From NCBI GenBank assembly GCA_050084985.1, contig JBITNC010000001.1, positions 140,368,001 to 140,432,000 of the forward strand: 64,000 nucleotides of DNA, written 5' to 3'. Made by a program: the position numbers and the translations under genes. Numbering within the stretch: position 1 is the stretch's first letter; each line of letters begins with the position of its first letter. Positions 25,601 through 40,600 of the stretch are shown here, in pieces. Origin of the DNA: Nageia nagi. Lineage: Eukaryota; Pinophyta. A model generated the notes under the pieces. The model was not told where the DNA came from. It did no database searches and was given only the letters and a program-made list of their open reading frames with translations.

Positions 25601-28600
25601 TTATTTTTCCTTTTTGTCACCATCAAAAGTCTATCCTTTCAATCGATGTAAAACAACTCCGAGGCCTACATTAAACGTGGTTAACAATTGCTATCTCTAT
25701 CCTCCCGCTGAACATTCCAAGTCTAGCTACTATCACCATCACATATGACACTTTTAAGATACTGGAAACCTTGGGGTAAACAATCCTTGCAAGCAAGGGT
25801 TAGTAACGCAACCTCAACCACATGTTGGACACCCTTTCCTGTTATCATCTAGGTGGTCTTCATAAGTGGAAGGAAACACATCCCAACAAGTCCCATTGAT
25901 CGGTTTTGGTCACAAGTGGACATTAATATATTTTCTTTCTTTCTCTATTATAAAAACATTTTCAGTTTTTGCTTCCAATTTTGTATTTGCAAAGTGTAAA
26001 ATGCCAAAAAAATGCAAAAGAGCTTTCAATGCATTCAAACATGATTCCCTACAACAACAACACATGATGCAATAATCTAGCAAAAGAACTAGATTAACTT
26101 GGGTAAGATCAAACAAGGGATCTTTGAGACTCTATACCAATACCTGAAGAGTATCAGAAGTATCTTGCATGACTGGTATCCTGCATTCTTATCGATTTGG
26201 CTGAGACTAAACAACCCTTTGCACAATGCCTAATGAAATCAAGCAAAAGAAAGATGTGATTAGCATAATAGTTAAAAAAACCTTTCATGCATAAAAAACT
26301 TGGGATGATGGCGAACGAAAGCGGGACAATGCGTAGTGGAGGCGGTAGTAAGGACAAAAGGGAGGGTTTGGCCCTAGTGCACGACAAGGGAAAAAATCTA
26401 GATGGTCCGGTCTCTTGCATCACACTACACAACCCTTTGCACAATGCTTGATGAAATAAAGCAAAAGAAAGATGTGATTAATATAACAGTTAAAAAAATA
26501 TTTAATGCATAAAAAAACTTGGGATGATGGTGAACGGAAGTAGGAAAACACGCAATGGAGGGGCCAACAGGGACAACAACAAGGGTTTTCCCCTGGTGTA
26601 GGTCAAGGATGAAACTCTAGATGGTGCACCAACCTTCAGAAGTAGGATAGGACGCCATAGAAACAAAGACTTGGTGGTCCTAGTTTTGGGCGTAATGGCA
26701 CATGATGCAAATGAGGACCCAAGCATAGGGAGGAGGATTAGTAGAAAGAGGTACTACTATCCGATGCTAACTAAGAAGGAATTCCATGGTTGCACAAGGA
26801 TGTTGTTGCAAAGCAAGATAATGATGTGGATGTAGACACGGATCAAGAAGAGAATCGCAAGAAGAATGGCAGTTGAGATGGTGACGACAACATCAGAGGG
26901 AAGGCAGGCCTATTTGAAATGAACGACGAGTGGAGAATAGGTTGGTTTGATGACCCTCTAAAGATGAAAGATGTGGCTCTAAATATGAAGAATTGGAATA
27001 ACCTTGCACACAAACTGCAAGATGTGGTTGGGACTACATGTGAGGGTGAACTCGTAAGTGTGGTAGAGGGCCAAGGCCAGGTTGAAAAAATTGGCCTAAC
27101 GGGCTTATTTACCTCTACCCGTGCAATCATTCTTGGGCATAGGTAGTGATTGGAGAAAAGGGGGATAAAACCCAAAGAACAAGCTTCGATGTACATATGA
27201 AGGATAACGAGATATTTGTCCCAAAGGACCTGGTCAGTTTGGCACTATCAAAAGGATCTCATCACTTAGTTGGATAATTCGTAGGGGCTCAACTAGATCT
27301 AAACTCTATCAGGAATGGGCCTCTGTGAAGTGGCAACCAAAACACAGCATGGAAATTGTGGTGTTGTCAAGGGTTTTTTTATGATCAAGTTGAACAAACA
27401 TGAGGATTCAAAGAAGATACTCCTAGAGGAATTGTGGTTCTTTGGTCGGCAATGTCTATTTGTGAGAAGATGGGGACCGAATTTCAACCAAGAAACCTAA
27501 ACCTTCGATCATAGCTTTAGAAGATGGGAATATTGAAATTCTGGCTGGGATAGCAAATGGCTTAAGACATTTTTTTAGCTTTAGATCCACCTACTAAAGC
27601 TAAGTTGCACCTCATTTATGCAAGGACGTGCATTAATATGGATCTAGAAAGAACCTTTCTTGATTCGATAAAAATAGTTGCACGAATGGGGGTATAGACC
27701 CAAGTAGTAGAATATGAAACGCCCCCAAGTATTTGCAAAAGTTGCAATATCTAGGGACACAAGGAAAGAGTTTGCCCTAAGCTATGACAAATTCCTCAAA
27801 AGCAAAAAGCTTGGACTTGAAAACACTCTATTGAGGGATTAGAGGAGCTAAGATCAGAAGATTCAAAACCGGAAGAGGTTCTAGAGGAAGGATCTACTTA
27901 GAAGGGAAATCTTTAGAGGGGCGATGGAGTGTCTCTGAAAGCCAGTGTCCTGTCTCAAATCAATTCGATTTCTTAGAACCGAGAGAACCAGAAGAGCCAT
28001 AGGAGGAGGGAGAGAAAAAGGATGACTCTCTAGAGGCAACAAAGAATTCCTCCACACCCTTGGAGAAAACAAAATCCATCTAAAAAGGAGGAAAGAGACA
28101 TAAAAGGAGGGAGGACTCCCCATACAAGATGTCAAACCAGAAAGGAAACTTCATGTGATGTTCAAAACAAGAAAATCAATCTCTAGAATGAGAAACTCTA
28201 AAAGCAGAGGTCATGCAATATTTGAATTCCGCAACCATCATAAATATAGACAATGTCGAGAGGATCCTCTTAAACAATATGAAAAAACTTTCAAAGAAGA
28301 CTAGAGGACAACTTTTCTCGGTAGACAACTCTCCATGCTTCCACCAGGCCAGATCCCAGACGAGATAGGGTTTTATCCCTAGGGATGACAATCCTCCAAG
28401 ATGATGCCTGGACCACTCAAAGGGTTTCCAACATGTCTCAAATTTAAGGGGATTCAAAACCCCTAGGAAATACAAGAGATGTAGCCTCTGTTAATCTCTA
28501 TTTTTGCTTTGTTTTGGATGTCACGATTTGATCTGGTTGTATTCCCTTTGTTGGTGATTTCTATGATGTTCTTTTTGGTTCTTCCTCTTTCTCTGGCATT

Positions 28601-31600
28601 GTAAAAAGGTTTTTGGGGAATCCTTTCAGGACCCACTCCTTTCACTAATAAAACAAAAACAATTCAAAGAACATTGCAAGGATCAAATTGGAGTCACTGC
28701 ATCGATATTGGATAGGATATTAGAAAGAATTCAAGCATGTGTAGAGGTTCTCCCCACAATCTCTAAAAAAAGTTAATAATGCATTCCTTTAACCATTGAA
28801 TGATTAAAAAAAAAAGTCAAGTTCCACCTCTTTGTTATCTCATTATTACATAACATCTTCAATTTCCTTCTCTTTAAGAATCCAAAACCTTCTATTTAAT
28901 AATCCAAAACCTGCAAGTCCTATGCTCTCATAAAATAAGATGATCCATTTGTTGTAACTAACACAATACGCCTGAAAATCCTGTAATTTTGGCGACCCTC
29001 AGCAACTTGTGTTCATGTAGTGTCATATTTTTATCTCAACCAACTCAAGAGGTTTCGTAAGACCTGATTACCATGTCAAGTTGTCCCAATCTTGAGCCTT
29101 ATCATTCGCCTAGCCTTAGTCATGTTGAGCCAAAATCTGAAATTCTAAAAAATAGTTAAGTTTAGAAAACCAAAAGTCGGCCTTAGGCAAATTAGGGGAA
29201 TCCAAGTCGAGTCGAAGCCAAGTTAGTTCAAACTGAACCACTCCTAGACCCAGCGCATGCCTCCAAAAGACAAAATCTTGTCTTTCTAGGACATGCGCCC
29301 TTGTCAAAGAGTCGTCCAAACCAAAAACAAGTCCAAAAAAGGCAAATTGGGCCACTTTGAGGCCTAGCGCATGCCTCCAAAAGACAAAATATTTGTCTTT
29401 CTAGAGCATGCGCTAGGGTCAGGGAGCAACCTGGATCGACACGACGCAGGAAAAACGCAAGTAAAAGGCATTCCAAGGCTGGTGCATGCCTCAAAAAGAC
29501 AAAATCTTATCTTTTGGGAGCATGCGCTAAAGCTAGAAGGTCACACAGGTTGAGTTCAAGGATGAGAAAGTGAAGTTCAAGAATCGAGGAGGCAAGCACA
29601 TGCCTCAAAAAGACAAAATCTTGTCTTTTGGGGACATCCACTCAAGACAAAGAGGTATTCAATTTGTTCGAGCATGAAGCCTCTAAGCCTGAATCTAACT
29701 TTAACAGGACCAAAGGGGTTGGCACATGATTTTAGAAGACAAAATCTTGACTTCTTGAAGCATGCGCCAGACCTAGGGAGACTTCAAGATGGGAAAATCA
29801 CGAAAATTTGGCTATGTCCTGAGAGGAGAAACTCGAAACTCAGTCAATCTTGGCATCTGTAACCTAGCACATGCCTCAGAAAGACAAAATCTTGTCTTTT
29901 TGGAGCATGCACTCAAACTGTGAGAGCTGGAGAGTTTGGCGCACATTTCAAAAAGACAAAATCTTGTCTTTTTGAATCATGCACTTGACTTGGGAAGTGT
30001 CCAAGTTGAGCATAATGATCAAATTTGACAAGCTTGGGCACCAAAAAGAGCAAAAATCAAACAAATTCAGATCTCAACATGAGCTTCAACGTCAAGACAG
30101 ACGAAGAAGGGAGCAAGAAACACCAACAAACAGAGAGCATGCATCTCCAAGGTGAGCGCATGCTCCAAAAAAACAAAATCTTGTCTTTTTTGGGCATGCG
30201 CTTGGCCTAGAAGGACTCCAAAACCCCACATCCAGTTTCTGACAATCAGACATGAAATTCCAAGTAGGCACACATCTCAAGGTTGGCCATCTAGATGGTT
30301 GGAATGGATTTTTCCTCATACATGGCCGACTAGGGTTTCTTGGAGACCAAATTCAGCTATAAATACAAGCTTGAGGATCTCATTTTCTCAAATTCAAATC
30401 GCAATCCTCTTCTACTCTTACGCCAAAATTGCAAAAGAAGACCACTTTTTGAGTTTGGAATCCGTCCCATTGCTTCTTAGGGCTTGCATAAGGAGTTTAG
30501 AGACAAGACATGCAACGTTGGGCAGCCTCATCCCTAGAAGACCCATGCATCACTCCTAGAGAATCCCATCATGAAGTTGAGCATCATGACCACTTCCAAA
30601 AGCAGTTCAGCCAAGGACTTTGCAAGAGATCTCGAAAGCTTGAGGTAGGATTGCATCATTACTATCTGTGAGAGACAAGAGACCCCTTCCTCAAGGGGCC
30701 AAATTCTCTAAGGCCAAATTCTCTAAGAATGGATTTGCTACAATTGGAGACACAAATTGGTAAAATGTAGACCCCATGCAAATGAGAGAGGATACGTGGA
30801 ATGCAAATCAATGAACTCAAGCAGGATATTGTATTCTCCTCTAAGCTCTCCAATTGCACCTTCGTCCCATTCACAACCCCTTTTCCATAATTATGCATAG
30901 AAGTCAACCAGCATTGGCAAAAAGGAAAGAGGGTGCTCTGAGATATCAAAGGCAACGTCATCATGGACTTCAGCCCCAAGGCTATCAAAACAGCATTCCA
31001 ATGGAATTTGGAGAGAAACTTTGCATATAGCAAAGCAAAGTCATTTGCATGCTATCAGGATACTAACAAAGCTATCGTTGCTATAAGGAATTGGATGCTA
31101 GATGAGCACCATGTCCTAAAGGGGAATGCTCTCATCAACACCCCTCACTCCAACTTCTACCCTTCTGTTGAGTTGATAATTTTGTTGTTGTCTAGAATCC
31201 TGGGAAAAGAAGATGCATACAAGTTCAGAAAGAAATTCTTTGGCTTCATCGTGGAGATAGCTAGAGGGAAGAAGATTAAGTAGAGCAAGATGTTGAGTGA
31301 CACTATTGCAGACCAGTTGTCATCTATGGGTACCACACGTAAATTCTATCTCAACTCCTACCTAGTGTACTTGTTGCTTCATGGCAAGTATAGGTCCACA
31401 ACCAAAGGGGAAGTAGCATGGATTGACAAGGGAACATATGTTGTTTGGAAATGCTACCCCAAATGGAAAGTTGAAAGAAGATGGGATAGTTTCATTATGA
31501 AGAATGATGGATGGGAGTATGAGATCTATAAGGAGCTTAAGGGAGAAATCATAGTGACTATGATCTCAAATTCAGCCCAAGACACATTGAGGAAGCATGG

Positions 31601-34600
31601 GGACTTCTTCATAAGTTCATCCATCATCAACACTATTCCTACATCTGAATCTATGGATCAATCGTAGAGCCATATCAACTGCCTAGGTATGTGAGCAACA
31701 GATTGCTCCTAATGGAGATGATGAGGCAGTTGACCTACTTGCTTGAGCATGTATGGCATAAGAAATCAGCCACCTCAAACTTGTCGATCATAGTTGGAGA
31801 ATAACAATGCAGAACACGGGTGGATGTTGATTCCATGAGAGAGGAGTTGGAGAGATTCAACTTCAAAAAGATGTCCGTCACAAATAACTGTGATCCAGAG
31901 CACAAGATTCACGACTTCTACATGAAGGAGACGAAAAGAGCTTATGAACATAAGCCACTCAAAGAAGAGGAGCCTTTTAGAAATATAAACAATGAGGTGG
32001 AGATGAAGAAGATTCATCCTACGATGCACGAGAATGCTCAGAAGCAATAGCAAAATGTTGAGGCCACTATTGGCAAAAGGTTATCAAAGTCGAGAGGAAG
32101 GGGACCACAAGAATCCACATCCAAAGTCACCCAATTTCCCCCTACGATTGTGGAGCCTGTTGGCCAGTATGCCTCAATGCATGGTAAGAATCCAATGGAG
32201 CAGGTAGTACAAGAAGTTAAAAATACCATTGATGAGCATGACATGAGAGAGCTGGAATGTGTTGCCACAGATAAGATGGTGACGTATGTCACGAATTGAG
32301 ATAAGGATATGTCCCCACCACAAAGACCACCTAGAGGATCAACTTCATGTCCATCACCAATCATTCCACCATCTGGGTACTCATCCTCCGTCCCTTGTAT
32401 GAACCTGATGACAGTCAAGAAGAAGGACAAGAAGGTGAATCAAAAAATGAACAGGAAGTAAGTACAACTTAACACAATATATTCTGGATGCCCAACAGGA
32501 GGATAGGTCTTTAGAAATTTTGAAGGTAGTCCCAAAGCCTACTTCTTCAGAGCCTTCCACTTCTCAAGGGAAGGGTAAAGGTCCAGCTTCAAAATCAGTA
32601 CAAACGAGAGCATAGTTGAAAAGAACCTCTTAGTCTCGATCGTCGAAGTCATTTGAGGAGCACATAGAAGAAGAAGATAGAACTTTGAAAAGAAACAAGA
32701 GAAATGTCACCAACACTAAAGAGACAGTTGTTGAAACCCACCAGCCACCACCCACTGATGAGTAGGGCATTAAAATGGATGAATGCCTCGATGTTTTAAC
32801 ATGGACGTCAAGGAGGAGTTTGGAGTTGGAGAAGTTAATGACCAAGTTGGAGAGAGCTACACTCATTCCTGGTAAGAGTCAAACTTATGTGCATTTGGCC
32901 AACAATGCAGTTCACATTAAGACTATAATTGCTAACAAAGACAACCCACGACTTGGAGACCTCAGGCAGATAAACCAGATCATCAACACAGGTCCTATTG
33001 GTGTGGCTAGCAGAAAGCACATAATCATATCCAACACAGTGGCAATCATCAAAGATGGGATGCTAAAAGAAAAAGAGATAAAGATCCTCAAGAAGGAGTT
33101 AACTACTCAAAGGAGATTGACCAGAGAGATTATGTTTGCAAGGGTGCCCCCAGAGGAACTCTGAAAGATAAGGCCTCTCAAGGAGGGTATGATTACAGTA
33201 AAACATGAAGTGATCAACAAGGTCTTGACAATGGTGGAACAGTTCATTGGTGCTTTGCAAAGGGTTTCATTTGACGAGCAAAAATTAAAAGACATTGTGA
33301 CTGAAAGAGTTAGCATCCTCAAGATACTAGAATCACGAAAGCCAATGATAGTGAGATTTGAGATGATTCAAAACCAAAGGCCCAAAGATGTTAAATTTTG
33401 CGAAGATTATTGGTTCTACTTGGGTGTAATCAATCAGATAGCCACTCGCTTCCAAGAGGTGCCGAAGGAGGTTGAAATAATCAATGACAAGGCTAACACA
33501 AGCCTTGAACAGATGGATTTTCAAGTTAAGTTTATAGATGACAATACTACTATCAAAGAGACAGACTTGGTAGTGACAAAGGTTAGACATCTTCTTCAAA
33601 GCTTGCTCATGATGGAAGATGTCAACACCTATCAGACTGAAAGTCACCTCAGACACATGATGAGAGCTTATGCATGGAAGATATAGATGTAGAGACTAAT
33701 CGATGAAGTTGGACGCTATGTTGCTAAGAACAAGCCCAAGATTTCAAAAATGTTGCAGGGTTGGAGCTTGCTGCGAAATCTCTAGATGAGGATTTCGAGG
33801 AACGAGTTGCGGCCTTGGGCCCACCATCATCTTAGTTCCAATTTTCAAGTTTATTTTTATTTCCAAGAAAATAACATTTATTTTGATAAAATACTTTATT
33901 ATATTATCATTTAATTTTCAAACTTATGACGGATGAGGATTTGCTCCCACAAGTTTGGAAGAAATCTTGTAATGCCATGTGGCACTTTATGATTGGACCA
34001 TTTGTATTTTCTCATATTTTGGACTTAAACTTAGGGCAACACTTAGGGTTGCCAAGAAAAACTATTTATAGCCCATTCGGGCTCATTTGTAGGGGATTAG
34101 ACATTTGCACTTGTAAGAAACTTAACTCTTATTTCCAAATAAACAAGTTGCTCCATTTGTGAATGTTCTCATTGATAGAATCATGAACATGTGTTGAATG
34201 CCTTATTGAATCATTTGGATGAATGATCTTGCTATCTTGTTTTGCTCAAGTTTGCTTGGTCCATTTCATAAACCTTGTGTTGAGGTGGATGAAAGAGTTT
34301 GTTGAATACCATTTGAAGTGATCATTAAGTGAGATATAATGTGCGATGGTTCATGATTTGCATACAAGACTTGTGTTGTTTGGGATGACTTATTTTTTGT
34401 CGCTTAATGCAAGAACTTCACTCTATTACTGAAGACTCACCCATGATCTACCTTATAGCCACCCGTGTCTATTGCTTCATGCTCTTTGCACTAGTCCATT
34501 CGTGTAGTTGGTTAGTGATAAGGATAAGGAGTGCGTGGAACTTGCATCAAGCTCTAAAGAAGTAGATCCCAATCCTTACACTAGTCAGTGAGACCATATG

Positions 34601-37600
34601 CACTTGTGCCCAACTCATATACCACCATCTAGTCTACCTTTTTCTTTTTTTTCCACTTTTTTTTTGCGACTTTCGCTTGATTTTTACCTTTTTTTTTTAG
34701 AAACAACCATTTTCTGGAAGCAAGGACAGTTTGAGTCCTTCAGTAACAAATTTCATTTGAGTTGGAAACAGCTTTAAACATCCTAACCAATCTCTGGAGT
34801 CACTTCTTGCACATCCCATTACAAGACCTTTGAGGTAACCAGTCCTCATAGCGGGTAGGGGTCATACCCTACCACCTAGGTGTTGGTGCCTTTCATAAGC
34901 CTTGCAAGCTAATTTGCCTATCAGCAGGGTAGGAAAGAAAAGGCCCCCAACACCATCTAAATCTAGAACTAACGTGACTGTACTCTCATTTAGCCAGATT
35001 AGGTCAACTAACTCGAAAGCACATCAAATTGCAATAACTAGGACTAAAAAGAACTCCCAAGTCCCAACAACAAAAGTAAAGCATCCAAAGGTAAATCCAG
35101 GAAGAAAAAGAACCAAAGAATAAGGGGCAAACCTACACAAGAAAATGCCAGGCACCTCAACATGTACAAATGACACAAGAATTCAAATCAAGCATGTTAC
35201 ACCTACCATCAATGGGATGCCCTTGACAAAAAGAGCTGCTCACAAGCCCAACAAGAGAAGAAAATAACAAATAAAGCTCTATTATGGACTTCACAACCAA
35301 GTTGAGAACTCAAAGACTAGCAATTTTGCAGATTAGATGAAATGACTAGCAATATGGTAGATTATCAATACAGTACACGCAGGCAGATACAGAGGGGCAC
35401 ATCTCTAAAAGTTGGCCCCCCACGCATAATTAGGTCTATAACACAGACCTACAAAAGACAGATAGACAAGACCATAAACTTAACAAATAGTTAGGAAATT
35501 AAACGAACTGTAACTAAAGGTGCACCAGTCAATCTAGACAGCAAATTTGACTATATCTTCCATGTAACAAAAAAGTTCAGAAAGTGAACAAAATTACATC
35601 ATATATGTTTTAAATTGTATATGGTTTCTACAATATTAATTTAAAATTGGCAATTGCCAAAGAATGCAAACAATTTCTTGATGCCACTACCCATGCATGT
35701 TCATGAGGATAAGGATTTGCATCAGGCCTGTCACTTAATGCATATGTAATCTTACATCCAAAAATAACCATTGAAACAAGATCTCACATAAATTCTAATA
35801 GTTTAGGGCTAATAAGCCAATAGAAAACTATTTAATGCAAACTCGTAGACAACCTTCTCAAGGACAACATGCCCTTTCCCATGGATGGATGGGTAAATGC
35901 AATTCTTGTTGGTTCTTAAGTAAATAACAATGAAAAGGAAAATTTGAAATCAACTACAGAAGAGAGCAGTGAAGAAAGAATGGTGACTAATAGGGATAGG
36001 ACTTTTTTGGAAGCACCATGGATTATGGATGAGCCACATTCTTTATGAAGCCATGGACAGAACAGTTCAACCTGAGCCTTGAGTCCATCTCAAAATTATC
36101 CCTTTAGGTTCAGTTATACGGCCTTCCCTGCAATGTCCCCAATTTGGGACATCTAGACGTCTCCCCTCATACCTCTTTATTGTGATTTTTAGGACTTAAT
36201 TTAGGAGTCTTTTATTTATCAATTAAAGTATTTTAATATTCATATTTGTGCCTCATAAAGAAAGCACTCAAGTAAGAGCAATGTATATTTGTATTATACT
36301 ATTAATCATATAAAAAGGGCAACTTTAATGATATAATGCCCCACATCCAAGTCGACCATGATGAGGAGCCTTAAGGGCCATTTAATGTTATAATATTACT
36401 CCCTCCTTGGTCAGCCATCCTAGGAAGACATTTTTGACAAGTTGGAATGCTATAAAGAAAAGGCATTTGGTCATTTGAAGACATCATCTTGTGCATTTGA
36501 TCTTGGATCATTCGGAGCTTAGGGATGCTTCCTTTCTCTACCTTCTAGGGCTTAGGGCTACTCAGCCTAGAAGTGGCTTATCTACACTTATACATTCTCT
36601 TGGAGAGCTTGCGCCTATCATTCTTGCCACTTGAGAGCTTGCACCAACCATTGGGAGTCATCTTGAGACTTGCACCTAGCTTGGAAGCCTTCTTGGGGCA
36701 TGTGCCAACCTTGAGAAGTCTAGTTTGAGCATTTTTGAGTCTTAGGCTTTGCCCTAAAACTTGTTACAGCCGTATACTTATTCTTTGTTCATTATTGTTG
36801 ATATTGGCTCTCATGTGAATGAATGTTCCTATATATTTCTTGTGTCTCGAATGTAAATGAATGTTCCTATATATTTCTTGCATCTCGAATGTGAATGAAT
36901 GTTCTTATATATTTCTGCTATGCATCTATCTTCTTTGTGTATGGGAATGTATGCGAATTGAATACGTTTGGAGCTATATTTCTGTTACGTAACAGATCTG
37001 ATTTGTGCTCTAGTTTTGGTCTTGTTCATATGTTATGAACGCTTTATATCAGATTTGGTTACTGCTGTTATATTCTAGTTTTGAGCGCATATTTGGATGG
37101 TCAATGAGCATGTTCATTGATATCCTAATTTGTGAATGCATGCGGAATTGAATGCTAAATTGGATAAACCCTAGAAAGGTATATTACATTCCCCTAATAT
37201 TCTACAGCCAACAAAATTTTCAACATATCAAAATATCTCTTGGAGAATATAAAAATTTAAGTCTACCATAGACATGTTGACTATTTACACCAGAATTCAT
37301 TTATGCTGGACATCTATAAACATCTCCTAACATACTAAAATTTGATTAACAGACACGGCTCCAAACACTTGACTGTGAAAGCTGAATATGAAACTGGATA
37401 ACTGGAACACAATTGTCTTTTTTTTCCTTCACAAACCCACGGAAACCCTCACAAGGACATAATCCTATCTTTGACCACGAACTCAGTTGTTCTGGATGAC
37501 TGTATCATGTATCAATCATAGTAGAAAAAAACAATAATTACTAGGCCCTCAATAAGTTGCACCTACAAATGGGTGGTAATGAACAGTCACCAGTGAAGAA

Positions 37601-40600
37601 CCCTTACTTTATATCCTTAATGTGAACAGTGAACATACATGTTTAAGAATCTTATAATTATCGCATATAATTACAAAGGAAAACAGCAAATTTCACATCA
37701 TCTTGAAAACATCAAGACAAAGACTAATGATGAAAGAAGTAAATAGGTGCCTGCAAAGCAATATGTAAAAGTGATACAAATCACATCATATAATCTCCAG
37801 TTCCACAATATAAATCCCAGTATAAAATAAACTAATCCCAGAAAATGATAATTTTAATAGATTAAATAAGATAAATCATACTTGACACCGTGGACTGCTT
37901 CTGAAGAGGTAGAACTTCAGAAAACGTCTCAGGAAAAAAAGCAGGCCAATTCTGCACAAAATAAACATAAGAGAGTTATACCTTTGTCTTTCACTAGATC
38001 CATAATCGAAACTTCTTGCATATACTTGCATCTGTAACATATAAAACATTTCTCAACAGTGAAAAGCATCAGTTGTAGTATGAAGACTTCAACTTGTAAG
38101 AGCAATCACATCCACATTAATGTCATGCAACGTCAATGTAGAACTTGCAATCATTTTGTGTCATTACTCATATGTTCCTCCCAATGAAAATGCTACAACT
38201 ATTATTGAAACTATGGTACATGGTACATTGATTAAGAGCACTCGCATAAGAATGATCAAGAGTTGGAACTTAAAGTTGTCAGGTCCCAAGAAAGGTGATC
38301 TTATATGCATTGGTCAAGTTGTAGAACAAAGTAAATGCTATAAGCGTAGACATAAAGATGCCCACCAGGGAAACAAATGTGAATTCAGCTGCCAACAAGA
38401 ATGAAGTGGCAACGGTGAGGCAGAAGCTAGACTATACCAGCGTACTGGAAGAAAGTAATAAGCCTGTAGCAAAAGAATAAGCTATAATCTTCAATATTAA
38501 ATGTTTCATGTTTTCTACAGGTTCATGCAAACAGATACTGTACTAAATTTGGATATGAACATGCCAGATTTTTCAGAACCCCTTGAAGCGAATACCTTTG
38601 GATATAATATCTAGCAAAAAAAGCATAATTTATATCTTTAAAAAATAAAATGGAACAAATATTTTAAAAGATGGCATTTTCTTTAATAAAGAGTAGCAAT
38701 ATAGGTTTTTTTTATTGTTTTTAATGTTTTGATTTTGCATTTAAGATTCAATTAAAAATCATTTTTTTCTTTTTTATTTAGTGTCATAATGCTGATACAG
38801 CTTCAGAGATACTTGAATTGTATTCATATGCATCTGACACAACTCAAATACAAGCATGCACCTGGATGCATCAGGATATAATATTCAGGCTGTATCCATG
38901 CAATATTGTATCCATATATGTGTCAGACTGTAGACACATGGATACAAGTATCTGTCCATTCATGTTCACATAGTGGAAAAGACACACCATAGTGCAGTTG
39001 ACCGATGGAAAAGTTAGGTACAAATTCTAAAGAGAAAGCAGGGGGTGGGGAAAAGGCATCAAGTGGCATTGTAAAGCCATTGAGAGTTGCTTTTGGACAA
39101 TTGACTTGAAAATGATATTGCACAATTACAACAGTGTAGGAGTTATATCCTCAAGAATCCTCATTTGTTGTGCATCTCTAGCTGAAACAGCATTTAGTTT
39201 ATGTGTTGGCAGCCTATAATATCATTTCATAAATAAGTTTTTCAAAAAACTCCTGTGGCAGATTGGAAAATGGTTTCATTGTAGGCAGTTTATAGTTGGA
39301 ATATTCGAGCAACTATCTGTATCAACAATTATATAGTATAAATTGACCTCTTTGTTGCCCACATGTTTACTCCAAATGGACCTTGGAATCTGAGAATTGA
39401 GAAGATATGATCAATAGAAGAGAAATTTATTTGAAGAGCACAAGGCATTGATATGTTACATGTTTCTGAACACAAAGACATTGATGTTTCAAAACAAAAA
39501 AACAGATTATGATATATTTAACAATGAACCAACATTGGCACAGTTTGTACACAAATACAGTATACACACTAGTTGAGCAATAAAAAGCAATGACACCAAA
39601 TGGAAAAGACAAACAAGACATCCATAGCTTCAAGTTGGTAGTATAAAGAGAGGAAGCTAACAAGGCCTACTGTAAATATTCTGGGATTTAGATAACTCTC
39701 ACATCCAAAGGATGCCCATCCCAAAAATGTTAGAGGTGACATCATCAAATATCTGGTTCTGCATGTATTAAAAGAGAAAAAATACTAATGAACTCTAAAA
39801 GTTAAAAAAAATAAATCAGGCAAAGCCTAAGTGTACTCTAGGAAAAAGGGTAATGTTTTTTTCCTGGTTTTTAAGTATGAGAATATTCACTATAACAAGA
39901 CATTCAGCTTATTAAATATAATCCTTTTCTTTTTCCAGCAATTCTCTATTGAGGATTTGTTCTTCTTCTGCACTGGGAATGACTCACCTATCAGCTTGAC
40001 TTCATCTAGCTGGAATAAACATATTTTCCAGATAATGTATTTTGTTTTTAGCTTAGAATAACAAATCTGTCATCTGTGCTAAAGTTTATCCAATTCAAAT
40101 ACAAATAGCAAAAAAGATCATTAAAGTGGTATTAAAGCATTTCATAAATCTGTTTTTCCTTATCTTCCAGCATATTTATATTGTCTCATTAATCCTTCAT
40201 TGTATCAGAGATCCAGGAAAAAATTGCTAATTACCCAGTGATCTAAGAGGATCTGTCTATGAAGTTAGCAGCATAGACATCAGCAATCATCATTAATTTT
40301 GCACACATAAAATAATGTTCTCCTGAAGACAGGCCTGTCCCTGCTATAGTCCAGCTGGCCAGTTCAGGAGTAGCAGGAGGGATGCACCCACTCTGAGAAG
40401 TCAGGGCAGACCACTTCAAGAGAACTGGCAAGCCAGTGTTGAGAATACAAAGAAACATCAGTTACAGTTTCTGACATTGCTGGGAATTGGAAACAGCATG
40501 GGGCTTCAACATGCCTTACAACAGATACCAAACTTAATTTTTTTTATGGACAAGTATTGTAATATATAATATATATAACATAGCATAGGGTTGAGGAACT

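Larger units (their letters stand above)
28950..34952 (+). mobile_element. Element B: second copy of the unknown 6-kb TG...CA element
   Basis: It runs from TGTTGTAACTAACAC to CCCCCAACA and is flanked by CCATT (28945-28949) and CCATC (34953-34957), a 5-bp target duplication with one mismatch. It is collinear with element A: eight hairpins, TATA box, long ORF, second TATA-like box and a tail containing GGTAGGGGTCATACCCTACC. It lies in RAD17 intron 2, antisense to the gene. It is more decayed in its ORF than A but lacks A's tail duplication. Again no LTR pair, primer-binding site or pol was seen. Confidence 0.75.

Noticed and set aside
29116-30319. Same kind of repeated-peptide ORFs in element B
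   Set aside because: Shadows of the hairpin units.
38120-38404. 94-codon plus-strand ORF
   Set aside because: No recognised domain or promoter and antisense to an intron; probably chance or an unrecognised old repeat.
38907-38944. Short inverted repeat considered as a MITE
   Set aside because: No target duplication and no second copy in the window.
39988-40030. A 22-base minus-strand micro-exon look-alike (TTTATTCCAG, CTAGATGAAGTCAAGCTGATAG, GTGAGT) in RAD17 intron 1
   Set aside because: Exons 1 and 2 already join in phase; adding 22 bases would break the frame.
40243-40458. 71-codon minus-strand ORF in RAD17 intron 1
   Set aside because: No resemblance to RAD17 or another family and no needed place in the reading frame.
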